Shown: piece after piece, positions 36,571-44,163 of the stretch
Layout: the number at the start of each line of letters is the position of its first letter
Position numbering within the stretch: the first letter of the stretch is position 1
NCBI RefSeq assembly: GCF_013155385.1
Contig: NZ_JABJUQ010000007.1
Span: 1,036,001-1,100,000 of the forward strand
Source: Bacillus sp. WMMC1349
GTDB lineage: Bacteria > Bacillota > Bacilli > Bacillales > Bacillaceae
DNA: 64,000 nucleotides
Reading direction: 5' to 3'
Notes under the pieces: model-generated
What the model saw: only the letters and a program-made list of their open reading frames with translations
Database searches by the model: none
Told to the model about the DNA's origin: nothing
Position numbers and translations under genes: made by a program

Positions 36571-37659
36571 ATGAACAAACTTGCTGCAGCGGAAGTAGCC
36601 AACAATTTAAACGCTTGGTATCGTGCAATTAGAAGAAGTGATACCGAACAGTCTATTTATTTATTTGAACAAGTTAAACCAATCCTGGCAGAGATGGAGG
36701 AAGATCGAGAAATTTTAACTTACTTTTCTTTGCTGGAGTTTAAACATAAAATGATGCTGTACGAAACTTGCGGACAAACTATTGAACATCCTCAGCTAAG
36801 TACTGATCCCAATATGATTTCTTACTATTATTACCTGTTTTCAGGTGCTTATGAAGTCTATCAAAACAACTATGAACAAGCGATTAGACTTTATAAAATG
36901 GCTGAAAAAAAGCTTGCACATGTGCATGACGAAATCGGAGTTGCTCAATTCCATGATAAAGTAGGAAAATTATATTATTATTTAGGCCAGAATTTAGTTT
37001 CACTAAATCATACTCGCCAAGCCTTAGACATCTTTAAAAGTTATCAAGGGCATGATATGAATCTTGTCTCTACATATATTACCATGGCGGGAAATTACAC
37101 TGAGATGGGGAAATATCGAGAAGCAGAGTCATATTTAACTGAAGCTCTCAGTAAAGTAAGAAATGCAGGTGATCATTTCAAAGAAATGCAACTTTTAGAA
37201 AATTTCGGCCTTCTTTACTCGACGATGGACAAATCGGAGAAGAGTCTTCAATATTTAGAGACCGTGTTATCTGATCAAACATATGTAGATTCAGAATATT
37301 ATTTTGGTGCTGTTTTTTTGATGATTAAAGAACTTTTTAAAATGGGGGAACACGATCGGGCGATTGCTTTTTATCAAGAAGGGAAGGAAAGAGCAAAAGG
37401 TTCTCAGAATAAAGTATTTGATGCAAAAGTCAATATTTTATACACAACCTATGCAGTAGGAGATAAAAAAGCAGTCCATCATAGTAAAAAGGATTTTAAG
37501 TTACTATTCAACTCGAAGCAATACGACAGCGTGCGAGAATTAGCACTATTAGCGGCTAATGTTTACAGGAAGAAGTCTCTTTATAAAGAGGCAGCCTATT
37601 TTTTCTTGGAAGCTATTAAAGCAGAAGAAAAAATGAAAAAAGTGGAGGGATTGTTATGA
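36571..37659 (+). CDS. Rap family aspartate phosphatase/regulator (RapG-like)
   Basis: Cytoplasmic TPR protein of the RRNPP family. Rap proteins either dephosphorylate Spo0F~P or block DNA binding by response regulators (ComA, DegU), and are inhibited by Phr peptides. The 362 residues match family length: an N-terminal helical bundle (to about 75) followed by TPR repeats, for example YEQAIRLYKMAEKKL, NHTRQALDIFKSYQ, GKYREAESYLTEALSKV and DKSEKSLQYLETVLS. The stop overlaps the start of a short phr. The pheromone predicted from that gene (EKMVG) resembles PhrG (EKMIG), hinting at a RapG-like protein acting on DegU; this is inference. Upstream DNA is AT-rich. Confidence 0.92.
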   Translation: MNKLAAAEVANNLNAWYRAIRRSDTEQSIYLFEQVKPILAEMEEDREILTYFSLLEFKHKMMLYETCGQTIEHPQLSTDPNMISYYYYLFSGAYEVYQNNYEQAIRLYKMAEKKLAHVHDEIGVAQFHDKVGKLYYYLGQNLVSLNHTRQALDIFKSYQGHDMNLVSTYITMAGNYTEMGKYREAESYLTEALSKVRNAGDHFKEMQLLENFGLLYSTMDKSEKSLQYLETVLSDQTYVDSEYYFGAVFLMIKELFKMGEHDRAIAFYQEGKERAKGSQNKVFDAKVNILYTTYAVGDKKAVHHSKKDFKLLFNSKQYDSVRELALLAANVYRKKSLYKEAAYFFLEAIKAEEKMKKVEGLL

Positions 37660-37742
37660 AAAAACGGTTTATTATTACGGCATTGACTGCTGTTGTTTGT
37701 TTATCTGGTGAGATGCATCTGCTTGAAAAAATGGTCGGGTAA
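37656..37742 (+). CDS. Phr pheromone precursor, PhrG-like
   Basis: A 28-residue ORF whose ATG overlaps the rap TGA (ATGA), with GGAGG five bases before it inside rap. It begins MKKRFIITALTAVVCLSG, a basic and hydrophobic export signal, and ends HLLEKMVG. Phr pentapeptides are usually taken from the C-terminus or near it; EKMVG differs by one conservative residue from B. subtilis PhrG pheromone EKMIG (from memory). It is shorter than typical Phr precursors (about 38-45 residues), mainly because the linker before the pheromone is nearly absent. A terminator follows at 37822. Confidence 0.82.
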   Translation: MKKRFIITALTAVVCLSGEMHLLEKMVG

Positions 37743-37777
37743 TATGTGATGCATGTCTTTATAATGAAATATAACTT

Positions 37778-37814
37778 TCATCGTTACTGGCTCTGTTTGT
37801 GGGCGTTACGATGA
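37778..37814 (+). repeat. Short inverted repeat after phr
   Basis: TCATCGT (37778-37784) and ACGATGA (37808-37814) form a small hairpin just before the terminator. Function unknown. Confidence 0.35.
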
Positions 37815-37821
37815 GGTTTCT

Positions 37822-37860
37822 AAAGCAGTTGTTCATATTATGTAAACTAACTGCTTTTTT
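37822..37860 (+). terminator. Terminator of rap-phr
   Basis: Nine-base stem AAAGCAGTT / AACTGCTTT with an 18-base loop followed by T residues. Confidence 0.8.
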
Positions 37861-38165
37861 GTTTGTTCGGAGAGCTGTCTAACCTCGGTATATTTTGAAG
37901 TAAAGTCGTTATGCCGCAGAATCTTGCTGTTGATCAAAAGCCATTATTAAGAAGTGTAAGGCAAAAAATCGTGAGGAGATGCTCTGTGATCCTGTTGATA
38001 AGCATAAAGGATCGTTTCTAAACCTTTGTGAGCTCTGTAGTGTCTGTGAAAAGCTAACAGTTTTAAACTGTTCGAAATCTAAATAAGCCATTTTAAGCTG
38101 TCATTCAAGGTCTACTGCCCCACAAACTTCAATTGAATAGTCTTATGAAGATCGTTCATTAGAAA
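37861..38165. other. Unassigned intergenic stretch
   Basis: About 300 bases without a convincing gene. GGAGAGCTGTCTA at 37870 matches the end motif of the dispersed repeat. A 60-codon minus-strand frame (37909-38091) has no ribosome-binding site and resembles nothing I know. It may be a relic of an insertion. Confidence 0.3.
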
Positions 38166-38170
38166 AAATG

Positions 38171-38195
38171 CCGGAACCCCAGTTCTGGTTTTTTT
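38171..38195 (+). terminator. Terminator-like hairpin before cotJ
   Basis: CCGGAAC / GTTCTGG stem with one wobble and a T run. There is no obvious plus-strand gene just upstream. Confidence 0.6.
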
Positions 38196-38272
38196 CATGA
38201 GTGAGTAAACATAACGCAGGGAGATTATGAATAAACTAACTTAGATTCTATTACAAATAGAGGTGAACCGAT

Positions 38273-38515
38273 GTGAAGCATTCTGAGGAATCATTCACCA
38301 AAATAAAATCATATCGTCCTTTTCACAGTGCCTTTGATCCATGTCCACCGCTTGGGAGAAGATACTACCGAACACCTCCCCATTTATATTTAGGTTTTCA
38401 ACCCCGCGGTCTTCAACAATTCGCACCAATGGAAGCTTTAAGAAGAGGAACACTTTGGCCTATTTTTTATGATTATTATGAAAATCCGTATGAAAATGGG
38501 AGGGAAGGAGGATGA
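38273..38515 (+). CDS. cotJA: Spore coat-associated protein CotJA
   Basis: Small proline- and tyrosine-rich coat protein, 80 residues, containing FDPCPPLGRRYYRTPPHLYLGFQP and LRRGTLWPIFYDYYENPY. The start is GTG with AGAGGTGA six bases before it. First gene of cotJABC, transcribed in B. subtilis by sigma-E in the mother cell; I could not identify a convincing sigma-E promoter here. It overlaps cotJB by four bases. Confidence 0.92.
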   Translation: MKHSEESFTKIKSYRPFHSAFDPCPPLGRRYYRTPPHLYLGFQPRGLQQFAPMEALRRGTLWPIFYDYYENPYENGREGG

Positions 38516-38775
38516 AGAACACTTTAACACAGGACTACTATGAAAAGCTTCTTGAAATTCAGGCAGTTGATTTTGTGCTCGTCGAATTAATGCTCTACCT
38601 TGATACACATCCAGATGATATGGATGGAATTCAACAATATAATCAGTACGCTAGATACTCAAAAAAATTGAAAAAGAAATTTGAATTGAATTACGGCCCT
38701 CTTCTTCAGGGGAATCCAGATGAGACAGAATCGTACTGGAGTTGGAAAAGAAGTCCTTGGCCATGGCAAGTTTAA
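38512..38775 (+). CDS. cotJB: Spore coat protein CotJB
   Basis: An 87-residue protein, mostly helical and acidic in the centre (LMLYLDTHPDDMDGIQQYN) and ending in the Trp-rich SYWSWKRSPWPWQV, as in CotJB. The ATG overlaps the end of cotJA, with GGAAGGAGG before it, so translation is coupled. It is required with CotJC for coat assembly in B. subtilis. Confidence 0.92.
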   Translation: MKNTLTQDYYEKLLEIQAVDFVLVELMLYLDTHPDDMDGIQQYNQYARYSKKLKKKFELNYGPLLQGNPDETESYWSWKRSPWPWQV

Positions 38776-38790
38776 AGACGGAAGGGAGTC

Positions 38791-39366
38791 ATGCTCATGT
38801 GGCTGTATGAAAAAAAATTGCAATACCCTGTGAAAGTGAGGGAGTGCAACCCAAGACTTGCTAAATTTTTGATTGAGCAATACGGTGGAGCAGATGGAGA
38901 ATTGGCAGCTGCCCTTCGCTATTTGAACCAGCGCTACAGTATCCCTGATAAAGTGGTCGGCCTGCTGACGGACATTGGTACAGAAGAATTCGCACATTTA
39001 GAAATGATCGCTACGATGGTTTATAAATTAACAAAAGACGCAACACCTGAACAGTTAAAAGAAGCCGGTCTCGGTCCCCATTATGCAGATCATGATAAAG
39101 CCTTGTTTTATCACAATGCTGCTGGCGTTCCGTTTACAGCTACATACATCCAAGCTAAAGGTGATCCGATTGCAGATTTATATGAAGACATTGCCGCAGA
39201 AGAAAAAGCAAGGGCGACATATCAATGGCTGATCGATATGTCTGATGATCCTGATTTAAATGATGGGCTGGCATTTTTAAGAGAAAGGGAAATTATTCAC
39301 TCACAACGATTCCGTGAAGCCGTCGAGATTTTAAAAGAAGAGAGAGATAGTAAAAAAGTATTTTAA
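38791..39366 (+). CDS. cotJC: Spore coat protein CotJC (manganese catalase family)
   Basis: A 191-residue protein of the dimanganese catalase family, incorporated in the spore coat. Probable metal ligands are in GGADGELAAALRYLNQ, IGTEEFAHLEMI and DIAAEEKARATYQWL, with a histidine in REIIHSQRFREAV. GGAAGGGAG precedes the start, which is an ATG at 38791 (or the one seven bases further if misread; the first is preferred). It is the last cotJ gene. Catalase activity has been proposed but the coat role is better established. Confidence 0.93.
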   Translation: MLMWLYEKKLQYPVKVRECNPRLAKFLIEQYGGADGELAAALRYLNQRYSIPDKVVGLLTDIGTEEFAHLEMIATMVYKLTKDATPEQLKEAGLGPHYADHDKALFYHNAAGVPFTATYIQAKGDPIADLYEDIAAEEKARATYQWLIDMSDDPDLNDGLAFLREREIIHSQRFREAVEILKEERDSKKVF

Positions 39367-39395
39367 ACAAGATGTAAGCCGAAAATCCATGATTT

Positions 39396-40583
39396 TTATG
39401 GTATTTTCGGCTTTTCCAATGCTGAAATCGCAAAGTATTGAGCGATTCCTCCCGAGATGATGATTGCGCAACACGTCAGAAAAAGTACGGTACCACCAAA
39501 TTTAATCAACATCAGCCCTCCTAAAAAAGGTCCAATTGTCCGGGATATGTCCCAATTCAAACCGAAAAAAGCAAAATAGCGACCACGCATATGGACAGGA
39601 GCAAGCTTAGAGACAAAACTTTGCATATGATGTAACAAAATGCTTTCCCCACAAGTAAATATAAAGATTGAAAATATGAGCCAAACGAGAGATGAAGAAA
39701 ACGCAAAACCTAATGCAGAACCTGCATAACAGCTATAAGAAATCATAATAATCGTTTTCATCTCTAGCTTTTCGGACCCTTTCACAAGGGGGATTTGCAG
39801 GGTGATACCTAGCAATGCACGACAGACATTAAAAATAGTAAGAATCACTAAAAAGTCATCAAAAAGCACTTCTAAGTAGAACCGGTAATTTGTTTCAAGC
39901 TGTGAATATAACAAACTGATCGGGAGCATAAACAACATTAGCACTAAAACTGAATGATGTCCTTTAACAGAAAAAGTTTTTTTATGCTGGAAAATCTTTT
40001 TTTGGTGTTTTGACGGATATGTCTCTGGCATTTTAAAATAAACAGCAAACCAATATAGAAGAAATGCGCATGCTTGGAAGCTGAATATCATGACAGGATG
40101 ACAAGAATAGACAGCAAGTCCAATGACCGGACCGATTGTTGCACCAAAGCGTTCTATAACATGAATGACAGCAAATACTTCAGCACGCATCCCGCTTTTG
40201 GTACTGTCAGTGATTTGGGCTCGCTGAGCAGGGGTGTATAAGCCAGCTCCAACACCGTTCATCGTATAGAAAAGTGCTAATAACCAAATGTTTTCTACCA
40301 TCATAAATCCGCATGCCGAGACGACTTGGCACCCGAGCGCTGTCAAGATGACTGTTCTTCTCCCGATCCGATCTGTCCATCCGCCAGCAACCAATGTTAC
40401 AATAATTTCTGTTAACGGGCGGATGCCGACGATAACCAGTACGGATAAAAGATTGTGACCAAGTGTGTTTTGGAGATAAAGAAGAAGAAAAGGCGAGAGC
40501 ATTGCCGCGGTTATCCCTGTCAAAAACTCTCCAAAAAAACAAATCAAAACCGGAGTACTATATCTTTGCTTAAAATGTTTCAT
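39396..40583 (-). CDS. MFS transporter
   Basis: Twelve-helix major facilitator superfamily permease, 395 residues. The loop 2-3 signature is GGWTDRIGRRTVILTALG and a related motif is near the middle (MPETYPSKHQKK loop). The start is one of two adjacent ATG codons after AAGGAGGGG; 40583 has the better spacing. Divergent from an SgrR-like regulator gene. In enterobacteria SgrR activates the sugar-efflux MFS gene setA, so the pairing suggests that the regulator controls this transporter. Substrate unknown. Confidence 0.85.
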   Translation of the reverse strand: MKHFKQRYSTPVLICFFGEFLTGITAAMLSPFLLLYLQNTLGHNLLSVLVIVGIRPLTEIIVTLVAGGWTDRIGRRTVILTALGCQVVSACGFMMVENIWLLALFYTMNGVGAGLYTPAQRAQITDSTKSGMRAEVFAVIHVIERFGATIGPVIGLAVYSCHPVMIFSFQACAFLLYWFAVYFKMPETYPSKHQKKIFQHKKTFSVKGHHSVLVLMLFMLPISLLYSQLETNYRFYLEVLFDDFLVILTIFNVCRALLGITLQIPLVKGSEKLEMKTIIMISYSCYAGSALGFAFSSSLVWLIFSIFIFTCGESILLHHMQSFVSKLAPVHMRGRYFAFFGLNWDISRTIGPFLGGLMLIKFGGTVLFLTCCAIIISGGIAQYFAISALEKPKIP

Positions 40584-40695
40584 CATTCCCCTCCTTAGGC
40601 TGTGTGTACCTAAGTGTAAAGTGAGAAACAATTCGTAAAAAGGACAAAAAAATGAGCGGGAAATTTCATCTTTTTCATAATGTGGAGCTGATGTA

Positions 40696-42445
40696 ATGAA
40701 AATGATCGAGCATTATTTGAAATTAAGTACAGAGTTTAGCAGTGAAGCTGTAGCAATTTCAATTCAGGAAGTCGCCGGAATTTTATGTTGTACACCAAGA
40801 AATGCAAAGCTTATTTTAAGCAAGCTTGAAAACTTACAATGGATCAGATGGAAAAGAGGGGGTGGTAGAGGTCATAAATCTGAAGTGCAATTTTTAAAGC
40901 AACCATGTACATTACTATTTGAAACAGTGAAAAAAAAACACGGTGGAAGGAAAGATTGGTCAAGCAAGACGGTTTTTAGAGGCATATGAGACAACATGTC
41001 CGCATCTCCGCTTAGCTTATCAACACTGGTTAAGTGATGTGTTCGGTTTTCAAAGTGAGACCGATGGCAATCAGGAACAGGATGTATTGCGGCTCATGAC
41101 TTCGTTCCAGCCAAACCACTTCAAACGGTTGAATCCCAGCCGCATATTTCTTCGGTCAGAAAACCATATTGTCAAACAAGTTTATGACACTCTGATCAAA
41201 TACGACGAAAAAAAAGCCCAGTTTCAGCCACATCTCGTACACTTTTGGGAGTGTGATCCTGAACAGAAAGTATGGACATTTTTCTTAAGAAAAGGTGTTT
41301 ACTTTCATCATGGTCAGCTACTTACAGCAGAAGATGTCCGCTATACATTTGAACGTTTTTTAAACGATTCAGAAAATAAATATAAATGGTTGGCTGAAGA
41401 CATTGATGAGATTAGGGTCAAAGATGATTATACTTTTGATATTTGTTTACATACGAAAAATACTCTTTTATTATACTATCTTTGTGATGAAAGGTTGTCT
41501 ATCATATGTGAACAAAGTGCAGACAGACTGGTAAATGGAACAGGACCTTTTCGACTTATCCGTCAAGATGGCAAAATGCTTGCCTTAAAAGCACATGAAC
41601 ATTATTTTAAAGGACGTGCTTTTTTAGATAGGATTGAATTATGGTATATGGACTCACATTCGAGTGTCGTAAGTTACGGTTATGATATGGCAATAGGAAC
41701 GGAAAGCAAAATCAATGATGAATGGTATATAGAAAGAAATATTCAATATGTGTCCATCAATATGAAAAGACCGGGTCCTTTACAACATAAAGTGTTTAGA
41801 CAAGCTTTAAAACAAATCATATCACCTGTGGAAATGGTTAATGAATTAGCTGGACAGCGGACAACACCGACTGCTGGTTTTATGCATGTAAGTGATGTTG
41901 TGGAAAAACAAGCTGTTGATCTTCTATTAGAAGAATGTTGTTATCAAGGAGAGCCTCTCAAGCTCTATACATTTGCAGAACAAGATCATCAAGAGGATAC
42001 AGCTTGGATTAAAAAAAGATGTGAGCGATTTGGAATTATGATAGAACCTTATCACTTTCAAGCAGAAGAACTTATCCGAGAAGATATCATTTATCAGGCT
42101 GATCTGATTCATGACAGTGCAACTTTCAATGATTCACAAGAAATCAGTTGGTTCCATTTGCTTTTCACAAAAAACAGTTTTTTACATATTCACTTATCAC
42201 CCGAATGGGAGGAAAAGGTGAGGAATGTGAAAAAACAGCTTTGCTCTATTGATGAACACGATAATCGGATCAAGCTGCTCAGCGATTTGGATCGCGAGTT
42301 GACCGAAGAGGTATGTGCATTGCCGTTATATCAAAATAAGATTCGGGTTAAAGCTGGACAAGCCATCAAAGGTATTGTCCTTAACCAAGAAGGATGGATC
42401 AATTTTTATGATCTATGGTTTGGAAAGTATTCAAAGTTGACATGA
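40696..42445 (+). pseudogene. SgrR-like regulator split by a frameshift
   Basis: Two overlapping frames together make one SgrR-family protein of about 582 residues: an N-terminal winged-helix domain (IQEVAGILCCTPRNAKLILS, KRGGGRGHKSEVQFL) in frame from 40696, and from 40943 a solute-binding SBP_bac_5-like domain (RIFLRSENHIVKQVYDTLI, FFLRKGVYFHHGQLLTAEDV, ending WINFYDLWFGKYSKLT). The frames meet at an A9 tract (40930-40938); removing one A restores continuity through TVKKNTVEGKIGQARRFLEAYE. A true mutation, slippage-based variation, or a base-calling error are all possible. Confidence 0.8.
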
Positions 42446-42607
42446 CGTTTTGCAACTTTATAAATGCCTCGTTCACCATTTTCATGTCGGTTTCATATTT
42501 CAGCTTTTCACCTATCACCATGGTTGTGATCAATGACATTTCAAAAAAATGAAGTTTGACGTAAAATAATCATTAGCGCAGAAAAGGTGTGAATTGGAGT
42601 GAAATAA
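42446..42607. other. Intergenic region before modA
   Basis: Contains a small palindrome ATCACCATGGTTGTGAT at about 42516-42532 and TTGACG near 42557, but no convincing complete promoter or terminator. Confidence 0.3.
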
Positions 42608-43399
42608 ATGAAAAAACGGTGTTTACTGTTAGTAGTGTTGTTGGTTACTGCAGTTATTGGTTTAGGCTGTCAGTCTAAAAAAGGTGAATTAAGTCAAGAT
42701 CATGGGAGTGTGCAACTTACGGTTTCTGCAGCAGCTAGTTTGAAAGATGTTCTCACTGAACTAGCGTCAAAATTTGAGAAGGAACACAAAAGTGTCAAAA
42801 TCAGGTTCAATTTTGGTTCATCAGGTGCTTTGCAGCAGCAAATTGAACAGGGGGCCCCAGTAGACTTATTTTTTTCAGCTTCTGAAGATAAATTCAACAA
42901 ATTGGTAAGCAATGATTTCATTTTACAAAACAACTCAGTCAAACTGTTGAAAAATGACTTGGTCCTGATCATTCCAAAAGGAAAAACACAGGAGATTAAA
43001 AGCTTTAAAGATTTAACAAAAGACAATGTTGAAAAACTTGCCATCGGCATCCCTGAATCAGTTCCTGCTGGGAAATATGCGAAAGAAACTTTGTCAAATC
43101 TTCATCTATGGAATCAAGTTCAATCAAAATTGGTTTATGGCAAAGATGTAAGACAAGTGCTTTCATATATTGAAACAAATAATGCAGACGCTGGCATTGT
43201 TTATCAGACGGATGCTCTTGCTTCCGATCAGATCAAAATAGTAGACATCGCTAAAAACAATCTACATAGCCCGATTATTTATCCGCTTGGTATTGTGGAA
43301 AATACGAAGCACCCCAGACAGTCTCAAGAATTTTATCAATTTTTGCAGAGTGATCAGGCCATTGAAGCGATGGAAAAGTACGGATTTAAGAAAGGCTGA
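42608..43399 (+). CDS. modA: Molybdate-binding lipoprotein ModA
   Basis: Extracytoplasmic molybdate-binding protein of an ABC importer, 263 residues. The lipoprotein signal is MKKRCLLLVVLLVTAVIGLG then Cys21. The ModA signature is seen in LTVSAAASLKDVLTELASKF, RFNFGSSGALQQQIEQGAPVDLF and NNADAGIVYQTDALAS. The start is the ATG at 42608 with GGAG upstream. It corresponds to B. subtilis YvgL. It is followed by modB nine bases later. Confidence 0.92.
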   Translation: MKKRCLLLVVLLVTAVIGLGCQSKKGELSQDHGSVQLTVSAAASLKDVLTELASKFEKEHKSVKIRFNFGSSGALQQQIEQGAPVDLFFSASEDKFNKLVSNDFILQNNSVKLLKNDLVLIIPKGKTQEIKSFKDLTKDNVEKLAIGIPESVPAGKYAKETLSNLHLWNQVQSKLVYGKDVRQVLSYIETNNADAGIVYQTDALASDQIKIVDIAKNNLHSPIIYPLGIVENTKHPRQSQEFYQFLQSDQAIEAMEKYGFKKG

Positions 43400-43407
43400 T
43401 CACTGAT

Positions 43408-44067
43408 ATGTTGCCTGAGGAATTTCTTTCACCTATTAAAATCTCTATCCAAGTGTCAGTTGCTAGTGGGATCATTGCTGTCTTGTTCGGGACTATTGTC
43501 GCAAGAATTTTAGTGCGTAAAACATTTAAAGGGAAATCCGTCATTGAAACAATGATGATGCTACCGCTCGTTCTTCCTCCAACTGTTGTTGGTTTCTTCT
43601 TAATTGTCATCTTTGGCAGACAAAGCGTAATCGGTCAGTTGATTGAGAAGGTATTTCACGCACCGATTATCTTTACTTGGTGGGCAGCTGTCATTGCGGC
43701 TGCAGTTGTCGCTTTTCCGCTTATGTATCAGTCGGCAAAGTCAGGTTTTTTGGGCGTTGATCGTGAAATAGAAGATGCCGCAAAAGTTGACGGGGCAAGC
43801 GAATGGCAAGTATTTTTATTCGTGACACTACCGCTCGCTTCAAATGCAGTTATAACTGGCAGTGTGCTTTGTTTTGCTAGAGCACTCGGTGAGTTTGGGG
43901 CTACACTTATGTTTGCCGGAATTATACCAGGGGAGACACAAACGGTTCCTACTGCGATCTATGTGGCGATAGATTCAGGGAATTTAGAATTGGCCTGGTT
44001 GTGGGTAGCATCAATCGTACTCATTTCGTTTTTGATGTTGTTTTTTGTACAGTTTAAACAAAAATAA
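43408..44067 (+). CDS. modB: Molybdate ABC transporter permease ModB
   Basis: Inner-membrane permease, 219 residues, with five or so helices and the EAA loop DREIEDAAKVDGASEWQVF that contacts the ATPase. LARALGEFGATLMFAG-type sequence (CFARALGEFGATLMFAG) is the classical ModB signature. It corresponds to B. subtilis YvgM. No ModC ATPase gene follows; addB begins 96 bases later. The ATPase must be supplied from elsewhere. Confidence 0.92.
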   Translation: MLPEEFLSPIKISIQVSVASGIIAVLFGTIVARILVRKTFKGKSVIETMMMLPLVLPPTVVGFFLIVIFGRQSVIGQLIEKVFHAPIIFTWWAAVIAAAVVAFPLMYQSAKSGFLGVDREIEDAAKVDGASEWQVFLFVTLPLASNAVITGSVLCFARALGEFGATLMFAGIIPGETQTVPTAIYVAIDSGNLELAWLWVASIVLISFLMLFFVQFKQK

Positions 44068-44115
44068 TAAAATCCTACCTCCATTTCCCTAGTTTTGGAG
44101 AATGGTTATTTTATT
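44066..44115 (+). terminator. Possible terminator of modAB
   Basis: Imperfect hairpin with AATAAAAT / ATTTTATT outer arms and CTCC / GGAG inside. Weak T tract. Confidence 0.4.
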
Positions 44116-44163
44116 GCAGGTTCGATAAAATAAAAGAAATGAAAGTAGAAAGGAGCCGGACAC

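Noticed and set aside
38200..38272. Sigma-E promoter of cotJABC
   Set aside because: No segment matched both -35 and -10 elements well enough to report.
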